Source of the DNA: Paludibacteraceae bacterium | GTDB taxonomy: Bacteria; Bacteroidota; Bacteroidia; Bacteroidales; Paludibacteraceae | NCBI GenBank assembly: GCA_016937795.1 | Contig: JAFGVV010000012.1 | Coordinates: forward strand, 1-64,000 | Direction: 5' to 3' | Length of the DNA: 64,000 bases | Shown here: positions 8,967-18,952 of the stretch, in pieces | Layout: each line of letters opens with the position of its first letter | How positions within the stretch are numbered: the first letter of the stretch is position 1 | Program-made: the position numbers and the translations under genes | Notes under the pieces: model-generated | Told to the model about the DNA's origin: nothing | Database searches by the model: none | The model's input: the letters and a program-made list of their open reading frames with translations, nothing else

Positions 8967-11012
8967 ATGAAAAGATTTATCTATTATATCGCAATCACTC
9001 ATCTGTTTATCGTATCGGCAAGAGCTCAACAACTAACAACAGAGACCGAACAACTGATTGCAGATATTTTCGAACAATACACAGCAGAGTCGGGGGATGA
9101 AATTGATTATGAAACTTTTTATAATGAATTACAGGCCGTTGCCGAGAAACCCATAAATATAAACACAGCATCGAAAGAAGATCTGGAAAAATTATTATTC
9201 CTGAACGACATTCAAATCGAAAATATTCTTTACTATATTTACAAATTTGGAGCCCTCCAAACTGTTTATGAACTTCAACTGATTGAAGGTCTTGACATGA
9301 CGGATATCAGAAGAATATTAGCTTTTACAATACTCGAGACAAAAGAAGATGATTACCCTACGCTCAACAAACACGACATACTAAAGTATGGCAAAAGTGA
9401 CTTACTCTTACGCATGGATTTCAACATCCCTCTTAAATCGGGCTACAGAATCAATGATAATAGCTCAGTTAATTCAAAAGCTTACGAAGGAACACCTTTT
9501 TATAACTCTCTCAGATACAAGTTTCATTTTAAAGACAGAATGTATGCAGGCTTTACAATGGAGAAAGATGCAGGCGAGGCATTTTTCGGGGGTTCGAACA
9601 AAACATATGACTTTTTGTCAGCGCATATACAACTAAACAAAACAGGAAATTTCAAAACAATTGTATTGGGCGATTACAGAGCCTCTTTTGGCCAAGGTCT
9701 GGTATTTGGCTCATCGTTTGGTTCAGGAAAATCATCGTTAGTTACCAATGTAAATAGCAGAAGCACCGGTCTGAAAAAGTACAGCTCGACAAATGAATAT
9801 GATTTCTTCAGAGGGGTCGGATGCACAGTAAAACTTAAAAAAATTGACATATCAGCATTTGTTTCGGCAAAAAAAATAGATGGTGATACTACAGCAGGCA
9901 GCATAAGATCGATAAACAAAACGGGATTACACCGCACTCAAAGTGAAGTTGCTAAAGAAAAAAACGCAACTCAAACCACATTCGGGTTAAACAGCGAATA
10001 CACCGGTACATATTTACGGGCAGGTATCGTGCTTGCACATACAAGCCTGAGTGAACTATTAAGCCCCGAACCCTCAACATACAATCAAAACTATTTTAGA
10101 GGCCGTAAACAAACCAGTAGCAGCATATACTACCGTACACGTTACGATAAATTCTACTTTTCGGGTGAAATGGCAGTGAATCAGAATATGGCCATAGCCA
10201 CGAATCATAGTTTAAGTTTCAGCCCACACTCACTTGTAAATATGGTGATTCTATATCGTTATTATTCTCCTGCTTACGATACATTCTATGCAGGCTCATT
10301 TTCGGAAAACACACGCATCAACAACGAAACAGGTGTATATACGGGCATCGAAATCAGGCCCTACCGCAAATGGCGCATTTCAGCATATGCCGATAGTTAT
10401 CGCTTTCCTCACGCACGCTTCAACATACAAAGTCCATCGTGGGGACGCGACTATTTACTACAGGCCGACTATCAGTACAGCCGGACATTACACATGTTTT
10501 TGCGCGGAAAATTCGAAGAAAAACAGGAAGAATTCAGGAGCGAAACTGCACAAATCCCAACAATATTTTCGAACAAAACAGCTATGATACGTTATCAGTT
10601 GAATTTCGCACACGGCTGGGTCGCGACCAAAAGTATGATTGAATTTAGACTAAATACTGGTATTCAACAAAGTTTTGGCGCTGCAGCCTTGCAGGACATA
10701 AGCTTTGCTTTTAAAAAGATTCCATTGAAAATTGACCTCAGATATATGATGTTCGATGCTATAGATTACGAAAACAGGTTTTATACATACGAAAAGGACA
10801 TTCTGTATGCTTTTGCGATTCCTTCGTTTTACGGACAGGGGAGCAGATATTATATAAACATGAAATACGAACTCAACAGGAATTTCTCGTTATGGTTGAA
10901 ATATGCACAAACAATTTATGCCGACGAACGCGAAAGCATTGGCACAGGACACGAAAGTGCATCGGGCAATAAACGCTCGGATATAAGATTACTTTTAAAA
11001 TGGAATTTCTGA
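8967..11012 (+). CDS. Helix-hairpin-helix protein fused to a large outer-membrane barrel
   Basis: 681 residues. A signal peptide (MKRFIYYIAITHLFIVSARAQ) is followed by a ComEA-like helix-hairpin-helix region at about 50-115 (INTASKEDLEKLLFLND, then LIEGLDMTDIRRIL). About 500 residues of beta-strand-rich sequence follow, with many Tyr, Arg and Asn residues and a final strand ending in LLKWNF; a terminal Phe is typical of BAM substrates. HhH domains usually bind DNA, so an exported HhH domain on a barrel suggests surface DNA handling, but this is inference. It is a known Bacteroidota architecture of unclear role. Confidence 0.8.
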   Translation: MKRFIYYIAITHLFIVSARAQQLTTETEQLIADIFEQYTAESGDEIDYETFYNELQAVAEKPININTASKEDLEKLLFLNDIQIENILYYIYKFGALQTVYELQLIEGLDMTDIRRILAFTILETKEDDYPTLNKHDILKYGKSDLLLRMDFNIPLKSGYRINDNSSVNSKAYEGTPFYNSLRYKFHFKDRMYAGFTMEKDAGEAFFGGSNKTYDFLSAHIQLNKTGNFKTIVLGDYRASFGQGLVFGSSFGSGKSSLVTNVNSRSTGLKKYSSTNEYDFFRGVGCTVKLKKIDISAFVSAKKIDGDTTAGSIRSINKTGLHRTQSEVAKEKNATQTTFGLNSEYTGTYLRAGIVLAHTSLSELLSPEPSTYNQNYFRGRKQTSSSIYYRTRYDKFYFSGEMAVNQNMAIATNHSLSFSPHSLVNMVILYRYYSPAYDTFYAGSFSENTRINNETGVYTGIEIRPYRKWRISAYADSYRFPHARFNIQSPSWGRDYLLQADYQYSRTLHMFLRGKFEEKQEEFRSETAQIPTIFSNKTAMIRYQLNFAHGWVATKSMIEFRLNTGIQQSFGAAALQDISFAFKKIPLKIDLRYMMFDAIDYENRFYTYEKDILYAFAIPSFYGQGSRYYINMKYELNRNFSLWLKYAQTIYADERESIGTGHESASGNKRSDIRLLLKWNF

Positions 11013-11020
11013 AAACAGCG

Positions 11021-12481
11021 TTAATGCATACGTTCAAGCCGCGATGCATCGAGTCGCAAGAGTATAAACAACAAAATTGTGAAACCCCACAATGAAGAAC
11101 CACCATAACTAAAAAAGGGTAATGGAATACCAATCACCGGCATAATTCCAAGCACCATCCCTATATTTATCATAAGATGAAAAAAGAAAATACTGGTCAC
11201 GCAATAAGCATAAATACGATTAAAAGTTTCGCGCTGACGTTCGGCAATAGTGAGTAATCGCATAAGCAAAAGCCAATAAATAACCAGCACGAGTGTGGAA
11301 CCCCAAAAACCATGTTCCTCACCTACTGTACAAAAGATAAAGTCGGTATCCTGTTCGGGAACATATTTAAGTTTTGTTTGAGTACCATTCAGAAAACCTT
11401 TGCCCCATAGCCCGCCCGAACCTATGGCGATTTTCGACTGATTTACATTATAACCAGCTCCAGTGAGATCATCTTCCATATTCAGCAACACCTTGATACG
11501 AATTTGCTGATGCGGTTCGAGCACTTTTTCAAAAAGATAATCGGAAGAATAACTGAAAACGATTGCCCCTACACTAACAGCTGCCAGCATCCAAAACTTA
11601 CGAAACCTCCTGAAAAGTGCCATATAAACCCAGTAAAAACCTGAAGCAATGACCACAAAAACCGAGACATAATCGAAATTAACTCTATACCATACATTGA
11701 TCAACAATGTCAACCCAACTGTTGCTACAACACCTGCGATCAAATACAACGATTCGCGCCTGTGTTTTGTGTATAAAAGCGCATAACCAAACTGAATGAG
11801 CAGTAGAGTAACAGCAGCAATCAACATTCCAAGCGAACCCTGATCAACACCAACAAGCACTTCACTGTATTTGACAACCACCACGAACAAGAATATGGCA
11901 AGTACTCCGAGCAGCAGAATGATACCATTCATTCCTTCGCGGTAAAGCATAAGGGTAAATGCAAGGAAAACGAGAGCAGAACCTGTTTCCTTTTGCAAAA
12001 TGATAAGAGCAAATGGGAGCAAAATAAATAATGAGAGCGGGAGTAAATCTCTCCAACCTTTTACTTTATAGTTGTAAGCGCTCATAAAACGCGACAATGC
12101 CAAAGCTGTAGCCATTTTAGCGAGTTCGGCAGGCTGAAAGCTAATCGGGCCCATAACAAGCCACGAGCGCGACCCTTTTATATCGGGTGCCACAAAAATG
12201 GTAACTATCAATAAAAGGATCACTACTGCATAAATTACATACGCAAAAAAGTTATACATCTTATAATCCACCAACAAAAGCATTCCTCCGAGGCCAAAAG
12301 CAGTTAGTATCCATACAAACTGCTTCCCGGCACGCTGTTCCCAATCGAGTATGCCCGTCTGGTCGAAATCGTAACTAGCCCCGTAAATACTGATCCACCC
12401 CATGAAAACCAACAGGACAAAATATACCACCGTAGTCCAATCGATCGCGTATTTTATACTAACGTTTTTTGACATTGGCAT
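11021..12481 (-). CDS. rodA: Rod shape-determining protein RodA (SEDS glycosyltransferase)
   Basis: 486 residues with many membrane helices and typical SEDS features: GPISFQPAELAKMATALALS, GAGYNVNQSKIAIGSGGLWGKGFLNGTQ and TDFIFCTVGEEHGFWGS. RodA polymerises lipid II glycan strands in the elongasome with PBP2. It is longer than the usual 370-420 residues because of an extra hydrophobic middle region (about 180-300). It starts at 12481 (or 12475) and overlaps the end of mrdA by about 20 bases, indicating translational coupling. It is the last gene of the leftward mre operon. Confidence 0.95.
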   Translation of the reverse strand: MPMSKNVSIKYAIDWTTVVYFVLLVFMGWISIYGASYDFDQTGILDWEQRAGKQFVWILTAFGLGGMLLLVDYKMYNFFAYVIYAVVILLLIVTIFVAPDIKGSRSWLVMGPISFQPAELAKMATALALSRFMSAYNYKVKGWRDLLPLSLFILLPFALIILQKETGSALVFLAFTLMLYREGMNGIILLLGVLAIFLFVVVVKYSEVLVGVDQGSLGMLIAAVTLLLIQFGYALLYTKHRRESLYLIAGVVATVGLTLLINVWYRVNFDYVSVFVVIASGFYWVYMALFRRFRKFWMLAAVSVGAIVFSYSSDYLFEKVLEPHQQIRIKVLLNMEDDLTGAGYNVNQSKIAIGSGGLWGKGFLNGTQTKLKYVPEQDTDFIFCTVGEEHGFWGSTLVLVIYWLLLMRLLTIAERQRETFNRIYAYCVTSIFFFHLMINIGMVLGIMPVIGIPLPFFSYGGSSLWGFTILLFILLRLDASRLERMH

Positions 12482-14294
12482 TTGTTATTGATGTAGTAAT
12501 GTGATTGTACAACTCGGCTCGTTCCACTTTCCCCGTTAGATACTGCTCCATGAGCAGACTCGATATAGGAGCAGCCCATGTGGCACCAAAACCGGCATTC
12601 TCGACCACAACAGCGATAGCTATTTTGGGATTTTCGCGTGGTGCAAAACCTACAAAAAGTGAGTGGTCCTTGCCATGGTTATTCTGTACGGTTCCGGTTT
12701 TTCCACACATAGAAATATCAGGGATTTTCGTACGTCGCCCTGTACCGTACTCAAACACCCGCCACATTCCCTCGTTAACGATTGAGAAATGCTTTTTATC
12801 TACCGACAGGCGGTGAACACGTTTCTGCATTGTGTCGTTTTTATTAAGATGAGGTGTGATATAATAACCTTCATTTGCTAAAGCAGCCATTGAGTTGGCT
12901 AACTGAAGTGGTGTCACCAAAATTTCTCCCTGACCAATCGAAAGCGAACGAATGGTCATAGCCCGCCAACCAGTTTCACCAAAATAACGATTGTAAAATT
13001 TTTCAGTGGGGATATTTCCACGCGATTGTTCATATACATCACTATCTTCAAATCGATGACCAAAGCCGAAACTCATTACTGTCTGGCGCCATTGATCGAA
13101 GCTATGCTTAAAATCGGTATTTTTGTCCCCATACCCATCTTTTTCAATTGTCGAACGGAAAGCATGCCAGAAATAGGGATTACAACTTTGCTCAATTGCA
13201 TTCAGCAAATCCACCGGAGAGCCATGCGAGTGTGTACATTTTATCGGTGATGAACCCTTTCCATTGCATGTAAATCGCGTATGTTCATTAATTCCACCAA
13301 GTTCAAGCGCTACCAGAGCCTGAACAGGCTTAAAAGTAGAACCGGGTGAATACTGCGCCTGAGTAGCACGGTTCATCAATGGTTTTGTAGGATCACGCAC
13401 CAACGCAGCATAATTTTTTGAACGCTGTCGCCCTACAAGTGTTGATGGGTCAAATCCAGGATTTGATATCATAGCCAATATTTCTCCCGTTTTAGGCTCG
13501 ATAGCTACCACACTACCAATTTTTCCCTCGAGCAACTTTTCGCCAAGTATTTGCAATTGAATATCGAGTGTAAGGATCAGATTATCTCCGGCTTTGGGAG
13601 CCACATCCATCTTTCCATCCTCATATTTACCTTTGATACGACCTTTCGCATCGCGCAAAAGAATCTCCACTCCTTTTTCACCTCTCAGAGCATTTTCGTA
13701 TGTATATTCCACACCATCGCGCCCGGCATAATCGCCTGAACTGTAATAAGCATCCTTCTCAATACGTTTTTGCGAAACCTCGCCTATACTTCCTAACACA
13801 TGTGCTGCATGTGGGTAAGCATATTCGCGCAAGGTTCGGTTTTGTATGTAAAAGCCCGGATATTTATACAACGATTGTTGGATAGTTGCCACATCTTCAA
13901 TATCCAATTGTGTCATAAACAATTGTGGCGTATAGGATGAGTACCCATAATTTCGCCGGCGATCTTTAATCTCTGCAATACGCTTAATAAAATATGCCTT
14001 ATCGATATTGAGTGCACGACAAAACGACAAAGTGTCGAGATCACTGATTTCACGCATAATAAGCGTAATATCGTATGCAGGTTTATTATAAGCCAGTAAA
14101 GTATTATTACGATCGTAAATAAGGCCACGTGGCGGGTATTGAGTCTTCTTTAAAAAAGCGTTACTATCAGCGCCTTCTTTGTATTTATCGTCGAGAATCT
14201 GTAACGAAAAAAGACGCACAATATACAACAGAACAATAGCAGTAATTACTCCGGCTATCACATATCTTCTGCTGTGTAGTGTATCATTAATCAT
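12459..14294 (-). CDS. mrdA: Penicillin-binding protein 2 (elongasome transpeptidase)
   Basis: 611 residues. It has one N-terminal membrane helix (about 10-32), a dimerisation domain starting PPRGLIYDRN, and a transpeptidase domain with all three motifs: S319-TFK322, S370-CN372 and K532-TG534. It cross-links peptidoglycan during elongation together with RodA. Its end overlaps rodA, and it follows mreD by 34 bases. Confidence 0.95.
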   Translation of the reverse strand: MINDTLHSRRYVIAGVITAIVLLYIVRLFSLQILDDKYKEGADSNAFLKKTQYPPRGLIYDRNNTLLAYNKPAYDITLIMREISDLDTLSFCRALNIDKAYFIKRIAEIKDRRRNYGYSSYTPQLFMTQLDIEDVATIQQSLYKYPGFYIQNRTLREYAYPHAAHVLGSIGEVSQKRIEKDAYYSSGDYAGRDGVEYTYENALRGEKGVEILLRDAKGRIKGKYEDGKMDVAPKAGDNLILTLDIQLQILGEKLLEGKIGSVVAIEPKTGEILAMISNPGFDPSTLVGRQRSKNYAALVRDPTKPLMNRATQAQYSPGSTFKPVQALVALELGGINEHTRFTCNGKGSSPIKCTHSHGSPVDLLNAIEQSCNPYFWHAFRSTIEKDGYGDKNTDFKHSFDQWRQTVMSFGFGHRFEDSDVYEQSRGNIPTEKFYNRYFGETGWRAMTIRSLSIGQGEILVTPLQLANSMAALANEGYYITPHLNKNDTMQKRVHRLSVDKKHFSIVNEGMWRVFEYGTGRRTKIPDISMCGKTGTVQNNHGKDHSLFVGFAPRENPKIAIAVVVENAGFGATWAAPISSLLMEQYLTGKVERAELYNHITTSITNANVKKR

Positions 14295-14328
14295 TTTAAT
14301 TTACTATGTAAGAATCAATTAATCCCTT

Positions 14329-14826
14329 TTATCGTTTATAAAATGAACGAATTCCGAGCATGATAAGTATGCTGACTATGGAACTGAGTAGAATTTTAAA
14401 CAAAACTACCCAAAAAAGTGAAAACGAGAATGCTTCGATAAAAAACAGTGCAAAATGGTGTATAAGAGTCAATAGTATCACATATTTCACATAAGCAGCT
14501 ACACCAAAACTATAAAACGAGGGCATTGGATTACTTCCCTCTTCAATGGATGTAAAAAGATGAACAACACCACTTCGAACAAAGGCAATAAGTACGGTAG
14601 CAAAAGCATGAGTACCCATTGTATTCGAAAAAGCATCAATGGTAAGTCCAAGTACAAAACCAAGCAGCAATACAATCCATTGTGGCAAACGAACAGGCAA
14701 CGAAAGAATGAACAGGATGTAAATATATGGATTGATATAGCCCAAAAATTGCACATTATTCAGCGCAAGCACCTGTACAAGTACCAGCAACACGAAGGAC
14801 ATTATATTCTGTAAAACTACTATCAT
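14329..14826 (-). CDS. mreD: Rod shape-determining protein MreD
   Basis: 165 residues, almost entirely hydrophobic with about five membrane helices. The family hallmark region LGFVLGLTIDAFSNTMGTHA is present. MreD is the small integral membrane partner of MreC. It lies 3 bases after mreC and 34 bases before mrdA in the shape operon; both context and motif support the call. Confidence 0.9.
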   Translation of the reverse strand: MIVVLQNIMSFVLLVLVQVLALNNVQFLGYINPYIYILFILSLPVRLPQWIVLLLGFVLGLTIDAFSNTMGTHAFATVLIAFVRSGVVHLFTSIEEGSNPMPSFYSFGVAAYVKYVILLTLIHHFALFFIEAFSFSLFWVVLFKILLSSIVSILIMLGIRSFYKR

Positions 14827-14829
14827 AAG

Positions 14830-15672
14830 TTATTTTAAAGCCTCATTTTCCAGACTTCGCTGTTCGTTGTAATTAAGATAATTAATCACTTTTACATGCG
14901 ACAATGTACGGAAATTTACCGCCAGCTTCACTTCGATATTATAGTAAGGATCACTTTCCTTAATATTAAAATCATTGATTATCCCCACGGGTATTCCTTC
15001 AGGAAAGGTATTTGTAAAACCACTCGTAATCAGCGTATCGCCAAGCGAGAACTCTACATGTCGGGCTATATCACTTAGCGAGGCATAACGATAGTCGCGC
15101 CCCTTCCAAACCAGAGGACCGCTGTAATTATTTTTTTTAAATTTAGAATTAATCTTAATGTTCTGATTGAGCACAGGAATTACAACCGAAAACCTTTCGG
15201 AAACAGTCTTCACAATGCCCACCACACCTTCCTCGCTGATCACACCCATATCGGGCTGCACACCATCGCGCGCTCCTTTGTTAAGGGTTATGTAGTTCTG
15301 AAGTTTATTGGTGGAATTATTAATCACTTTGGCTGAAATAAGACGGTAATCCATTTCAGCCGGAATTTTATAATTCAGGCTGTCTGTCAGCTCCGGGCTG
15401 AGGGCAGACAACTGATTTTGCAGCAAAATTATTTCGTTTTTCAAAGCAGTATTTTCTTCCGAAAGACTTTCGTTCGCTGCACTGAGCTTAAAAAACTCTA
15501 CAACCGAATTGCTTACCTGGTACAACCCTGACACAACAGAGTTGCTCGAGGATAAAAAAACACTTCTTTGATAATCCTGATTTTTTACCACCAAAGTAAA
15601 GGAAATTATTTCCAGTAAAAGAAATAAAAACACAACACTATACTGAATTAAAAAATTTATCAGGTTTCTCAT
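14830..15672 (-). CDS. mreC: Rod shape-determining protein MreC
   Basis: 280 residues from the ATG at 15672 (MRNLINFLIQYSVVFLFLLLE), the usual Bacteroidota start; an in-frame ATG at 15696 would add eight residues. A membrane helix (about 8-30) is followed by a coiled coil (about 60-95, LSEENTALKNEIILLQNQLS) and the beta-barrel periplasmic domain with GARDGVQPDMGVISEEGVVG and DTLITSGFTNTFPEGIPVG. It scaffolds the elongasome between MreB and PBP2/RodA. Confidence 0.93.
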   Translation of the reverse strand: MRNLINFLIQYSVVFLFLLLEIISFTLVVKNQDYQRSVFLSSSNSVVSGLYQVSNSVVEFFKLSAANESLSEENTALKNEIILLQNQLSALSPELTDSLNYKIPAEMDYRLISAKVINNSTNKLQNYITLNKGARDGVQPDMGVISEEGVVGIVKTVSERFSVVIPVLNQNIKINSKFKKNNYSGPLVWKGRDYRYASLSDIARHVEFSLGDTLITSGFTNTFPEGIPVGIINDFNIKESDPYYNIEVKLAVNFRTLSHVKVINYLNYNEQRSLENEALK

Positions 15673-15762
15673 AAAGAAAATTCTGTACAAAGACAAAAAT
15701 CGGCAGGTACAAGCTGAGAACTTCAGTACTCAGCTTACACCCACCGAAAATTATAATAATGA

Positions 15763-16782
15763 TTATCGAATCAGGAACGAGAATTTATCTACGTTTTTCA
15801 ACGCGATACCAGTACCACGTGCCACAGCACGCAACGGATCGTCGGCAATGTGGAACTGTATATTCAGCTTATCCGTCAGACGTTTGTCGAGTCCGCGCAA
15901 TAATGCGCCACCACCAGCCAAATAAATACCTTTCTCCACAATATCGGCATACAATTCGGGAGGCGTTTGTTCTAGAGCACTCAGAATGGCTGCTTCGATT
16001 TTCGAAATAGATTTTTCGAGGCAATGGGCAATTTCCTGATACGACACAGGTACTTCCATTGGGAGTGCGGTCATACGATTTGGACCACGCACAATAAAAT
16101 CTTCAGGTGCATCTTCCAAATCGGTAAGTGCTGCTCCTACGTTGATCTTAATTAGTTCAGCTGTACGTTCGCCTACTTTAATATTATGCATTCGTCCCAT
16201 ATACTCCACAATATCGAGTGTAAGGTCGTCACCGGCAATACGAATTGATTTGTTCGACACAATACCACCCAGCGAAATTACAGCAATTTCAGTTGTACCA
16301 CCACCTATATCCACAATCATACATCCTGTAGGTGCTTCCACATCAATGCCAATACCAATAGCAGCAGCCATCGGTTCGTAAATCATATACACTTCACGCC
16401 CTCCCGCATGTTCCGAGGAGTCGCGAACAGCACGAATTTCAACCTCAGTGCTACCCGATGGAATACACACTACCATTTTGAGTGAAGGAGAAAAAAGCTG
16501 ACTTTTAGTGGGAATCATTTTTATCATTCCACGAATCATAAGCTCGGCAGCATAAAAGTCGGCAATCACACCATCGCGCAACGGACGGACAGTACGAATA
16601 CCTTCATTTTCCTTCCCCTGCATTTGACGTGCTTTTTCGCCGATGGCAATCAATTTATCGGTACGACGATCGAGTGCCACTACTGAAGGTTCATCAACTA
16701 CAATTTTATCGTTGTGTATGATAATAGTGTTGGCTGTTCCTAAGTCAATCGCTATTTCCTGCGTAAATGAAAATAATCCCAT
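15763..16782 (-). CDS. mreB: Actin-like rod shape protein MreB
   Basis: 339 residues, the standard length. The N-terminus MGLFSFTQEIAIDLGTANT carries phosphate loop 1, VDIGGGTTEIAVISLGG is phosphate loop 2, and IYLAGGGALLRGL is the adenosine motif. It forms membrane-bound filaments that organise wall synthesis. It is the first mre gene; purH ends 88 bases upstream on the same strand. That gap holds six exact copies of a 7-bp repeat ending only 7 bases before the start codon, where the ribosome binds. Confidence 0.96.
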   Translation of the reverse strand: MGLFSFTQEIAIDLGTANTIIIHNDKIVVDEPSVVALDRRTDKLIAIGEKARQMQGKENEGIRTVRPLRDGVIADFYAAELMIRGMIKMIPTKSQLFSPSLKMVVCIPSGSTEVEIRAVRDSSEHAGGREVYMIYEPMAAAIGIGIDVEAPTGCMIVDIGGGTTEIAVISLGGIVSNKSIRIAGDDLTLDIVEYMGRMHNIKVGERTAELIKINVGAALTDLEDAPEDFIVRGPNRMTALPMEVPVSYQEIAHCLEKSISKIEAAILSALEQTPPELYADIVEKGIYLAGGGALLRGLDKRLTDKLNIQFHIADDPLRAVARGTGIALKNVDKFSFLIR

Positions 16783-16789
16783 GTTTGTA

Positions 16790-16831
16790 TTTCGTGTTTC
16801 GTGTTTCGTGTTTCGTGTTTCGTGTTTCGTG
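16790..16831. repeat. Heptanucleotide microsatellite in the mreB leader
   Basis: Six perfect tandem copies of TTTCGTG (CACGAAA in the mreB sense) occupy 42 bases between purH and mreB. The array ends 7 bases before the mreB ATG. Seven is not a multiple of three, but the array is non-coding, so copy-number changes would alter leader length and the spacing around the ribosome-binding region. Confidence 0.95.
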
Positions 16832-16870
16832 TTATTACCACGTCAAACCATTATCACATCATCACATTAA

Positions 16871-18391
16871 TTAATGTTTAAAATGTCTGAATCCGGTTGT
16901 CACCATCGATAGCCCTTTTTCGTTACAGGTATCAATTGATTTTTGATCGTTGATCGATCCTCCGGGCTGGACAACAGCGGTAACTCCAGCCTCAGCCGCT
17001 ATTTGCACACAATCGGGGAAAGGAAAAAATGCATCCGAAGCCATGACTGCACCCTTAAGATCAAAATTGAACGATTCTGCTTTTTCGATGGCATGCACCA
17101 AAGCATCTACGCGTGAGGTTTGCCCTACTCCACTAGCGCACATCTGTTTGTTTTTTGCAAGGACAATGGCGTTCGACTTAGTGTGTTTTACAATTTTATT
17201 TGCAAAAATAAGATCTTCCACTTCCTGTTCTGATGGACTTACTTCAGTCACCACTTTCAGTTCGCCGGCCACCTCGGTATGCAAATCTTTATCCTGCATC
17301 AACACTCCGTTGAGTAAAGTGCGCATTTGCTGCTTTTGTAATTTTGCATTTTTAAGAATCAGAATAATTCTGTTCTTCTTCTGACTTAGTATTTCGATAG
17401 CCTCCAAATCATAATCGGGAGCAATTACTACTTCGAAGAATATTTTATTCATTTCTTCAGCAGTAGCTTTATCAATGATAGCATTGGTAATAAGTACTCC
17501 GCCAAAAGCCGATACAGGGTCACCGGCAAGAGCAGCATTCCAGGCATCCACCAACACCGGACGTGAGGCAATACCACAGGCATTATTATGCTTAAGTACT
17601 GCAAAAGTTATATCATCAAAATCGTTGATCAGATTTACCGCTGCGTCAATATCGAGCAGGTTGTTGTACGAAATCTCTTTACCCTGAAGCTGTTCGAACA
17701 TATCTTCGAATTTACCAAAAAACACACCTCGCTGATGTGGATTTTCGCCATAACGAAGTGTTTTGGAATTGTTCTGAGTCAAACGAAAGTGCGATTTGTC
17801 ATCTCCATCGAAATAATTAAAAATGGCTGCATCATAATGCGATGAAACAGCAAAAGCCTCTTTAGCAAACCAACGACGCTCTTCTACAGTACTGTAAGCA
17901 CCATTTGCATTAAGCACTTCGAGCAAGGGTTGATACTGATCCTGCGAAGCAACGATTATCACATCCTTAAAATTTTTTGCTGCAGCACGAATAAGAGAAA
18001 TACCACCGATATCAATTTTCTCGATAGTGGTGGGTTCATCAGCTCCGGCAGCTACGGTAGCTTCAAATGGATAAAGGTCAACTATCACAAGGTCGATTTC
18101 AGGAATTTGGTATTCGGCAAGTTGCTCATTATCCTGTTCCAAATCCCGGCGCGAAAGTATCCCCCCGAACACTTTCGGGTGCAGGGTTTTTACCCGTCCA
18201 CCCAAAATGGAAGGATAACCGGTCAAATCTTCGACTGCAGCACACGGAATATCAAGTGATTCAATAAAAGTTTGCGTTCCGCCTGTTGAAATAAACTCAA
18301 CACCTTCGGCATGAAGTTTTTTAATTATTATATCGAGTTTATCCTTTTGATAAACAGACACTAAAGCTTTTTTGATTAATTTGCGTTCCAT
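16871..18391 (-). CDS. purH: Bifunctional AICAR transformylase / IMP cyclohydrolase
   Basis: 506 residues, standard length. The N-terminal MGS-like cyclohydrolase domain (about 1-145) contains EFISTGGTQTFIE and GYPSILGGRVKTLHPKVFGG. The transformylase domain contains the catalytic Lys-His region (VLKHNNACGIA) and a C-terminal GVTAVVQPGGSINDQKSID. It carries out the last two steps of IMP synthesis. It has a well-formed promoter (18421-18451) and is followed 88 bases later by mreB, so purine synthesis and cell shape genes may be read together. Confidence 0.97.
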   Translation of the reverse strand: MERKLIKKALVSVYQKDKLDIIIKKLHAEGVEFISTGGTQTFIESLDIPCAAVEDLTGYPSILGGRVKTLHPKVFGGILSRRDLEQDNEQLAEYQIPEIDLVIVDLYPFEATVAAGADEPTTIEKIDIGGISLIRAAAKNFKDVIIVASQDQYQPLLEVLNANGAYSTVEERRWFAKEAFAVSSHYDAAIFNYFDGDDKSHFRLTQNNSKTLRYGENPHQRGVFFGKFEDMFEQLQGKEISYNNLLDIDAAVNLINDFDDITFAVLKHNNACGIASRPVLVDAWNAALAGDPVSAFGGVLITNAIIDKATAEEMNKIFFEVVIAPDYDLEAIEILSQKKNRIILILKNAKLQKQQMRTLLNGVLMQDKDLHTEVAGELKVVTEVSPSEQEVEDLIFANKIVKHTKSNAIVLAKNKQMCASGVGQTSRVDALVHAIEKAESFNFDLKGAVMASDAFFPFPDCVQIAAEAGVTAVVQPGGSINDQKSIDTCNEKGLSMVTTGFRHFKH

Positions 18392-18420
18392 ATACCGTTT
18401 TTACGTTTGATTATGGGATG

Positions 18421-18451
18421 CAAAACTACAAAAAAACATTGGTTTATTCAA
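18421..18451 (-). promoter_or_regulatory. Bacteroidota-type promoter of purH
   Basis: On the minus strand, TTG (18451-18449) is followed after 20 bases by TAGTTTTG (18428-18421), matching TTG-N19-21-TAnnTTTG. The predicted start is about 20-25 bases upstream of the purH ATG. It lies in the gap after the DUF4268 stop. Confidence 0.65.
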
Positions 18452-18471
18452 GCTATAAAGAATGTCATTTT

Positions 18472-18924
18472 TCACTCAATTGTTTCTTTTACCCTACGAA
18501 ATGCTTTTTCGAGTTTGAGCATTTCGTCCACCATAAATTTATAAAATTCCATCCATTGAATGCGACGATGTATGTCGATGCCTTGTTTGTGGGTATAAAT
18601 TCTGCAAACCTCTGTTCCACACTCGCGAACATAGGCAAAATTCCACATTAAACCACAGGGAAAATCCTTTTCCATGATGGTTTTGTAGGTCTCAAATTTT
18701 TCGTAAAGCTCAAAACGTTTTGTGGCATCGTTGTGATTTATTTCAAGAATTACATAAGCACCATCCCGTGTAGCATCGAATTTCAACTCCACACCTTTCA
18801 TCTTGGTATTATAGAGCATAAACTTGCTTTTGCGTTTTTTCATAGCAGGTACTTCGCTACAATAAATACCGAAGCCTTCCCAAAATTCTTTTTTAAGCTG
18901 TTTTAATTCGTCTTTTGAATACAT
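18472..18924 (-). CDS. DUF4268 domain protein
   Basis: 150 residues, no signal peptide. Charged and aromatic-rich sequence (ELKQLKKEFWEGFGIYCSEV, GAYVILEINHNDATKRFELYEKFE, RRIQWMEFYKFMVDEMLKLEKAFR) fits the DUF4268 family. That domain also occurs at the C-terminus of nuclease-like proteins, but no nuclease part is present here. The function is unknown. It lies 28 bases after dprA on the same strand and is probably the last gene of a vanZ-dprA-DUF4268 unit. Confidence 0.78.
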   Translation of the reverse strand: MYSKDELKQLKKEFWEGFGIYCSEVPAMKKRKSKFMLYNTKMKGVELKFDATRDGAYVILEINHNDATKRFELYEKFETYKTIMEKDFPCGLMWNFAYVRECGTEVCRIYTHKQGIDIHRRIQWMEFYKFMVDEMLKLEKAFRRVKETIE

Positions 18925-18952
18925 TTTGATCTCTCCATTAAGGATTAGGGGT

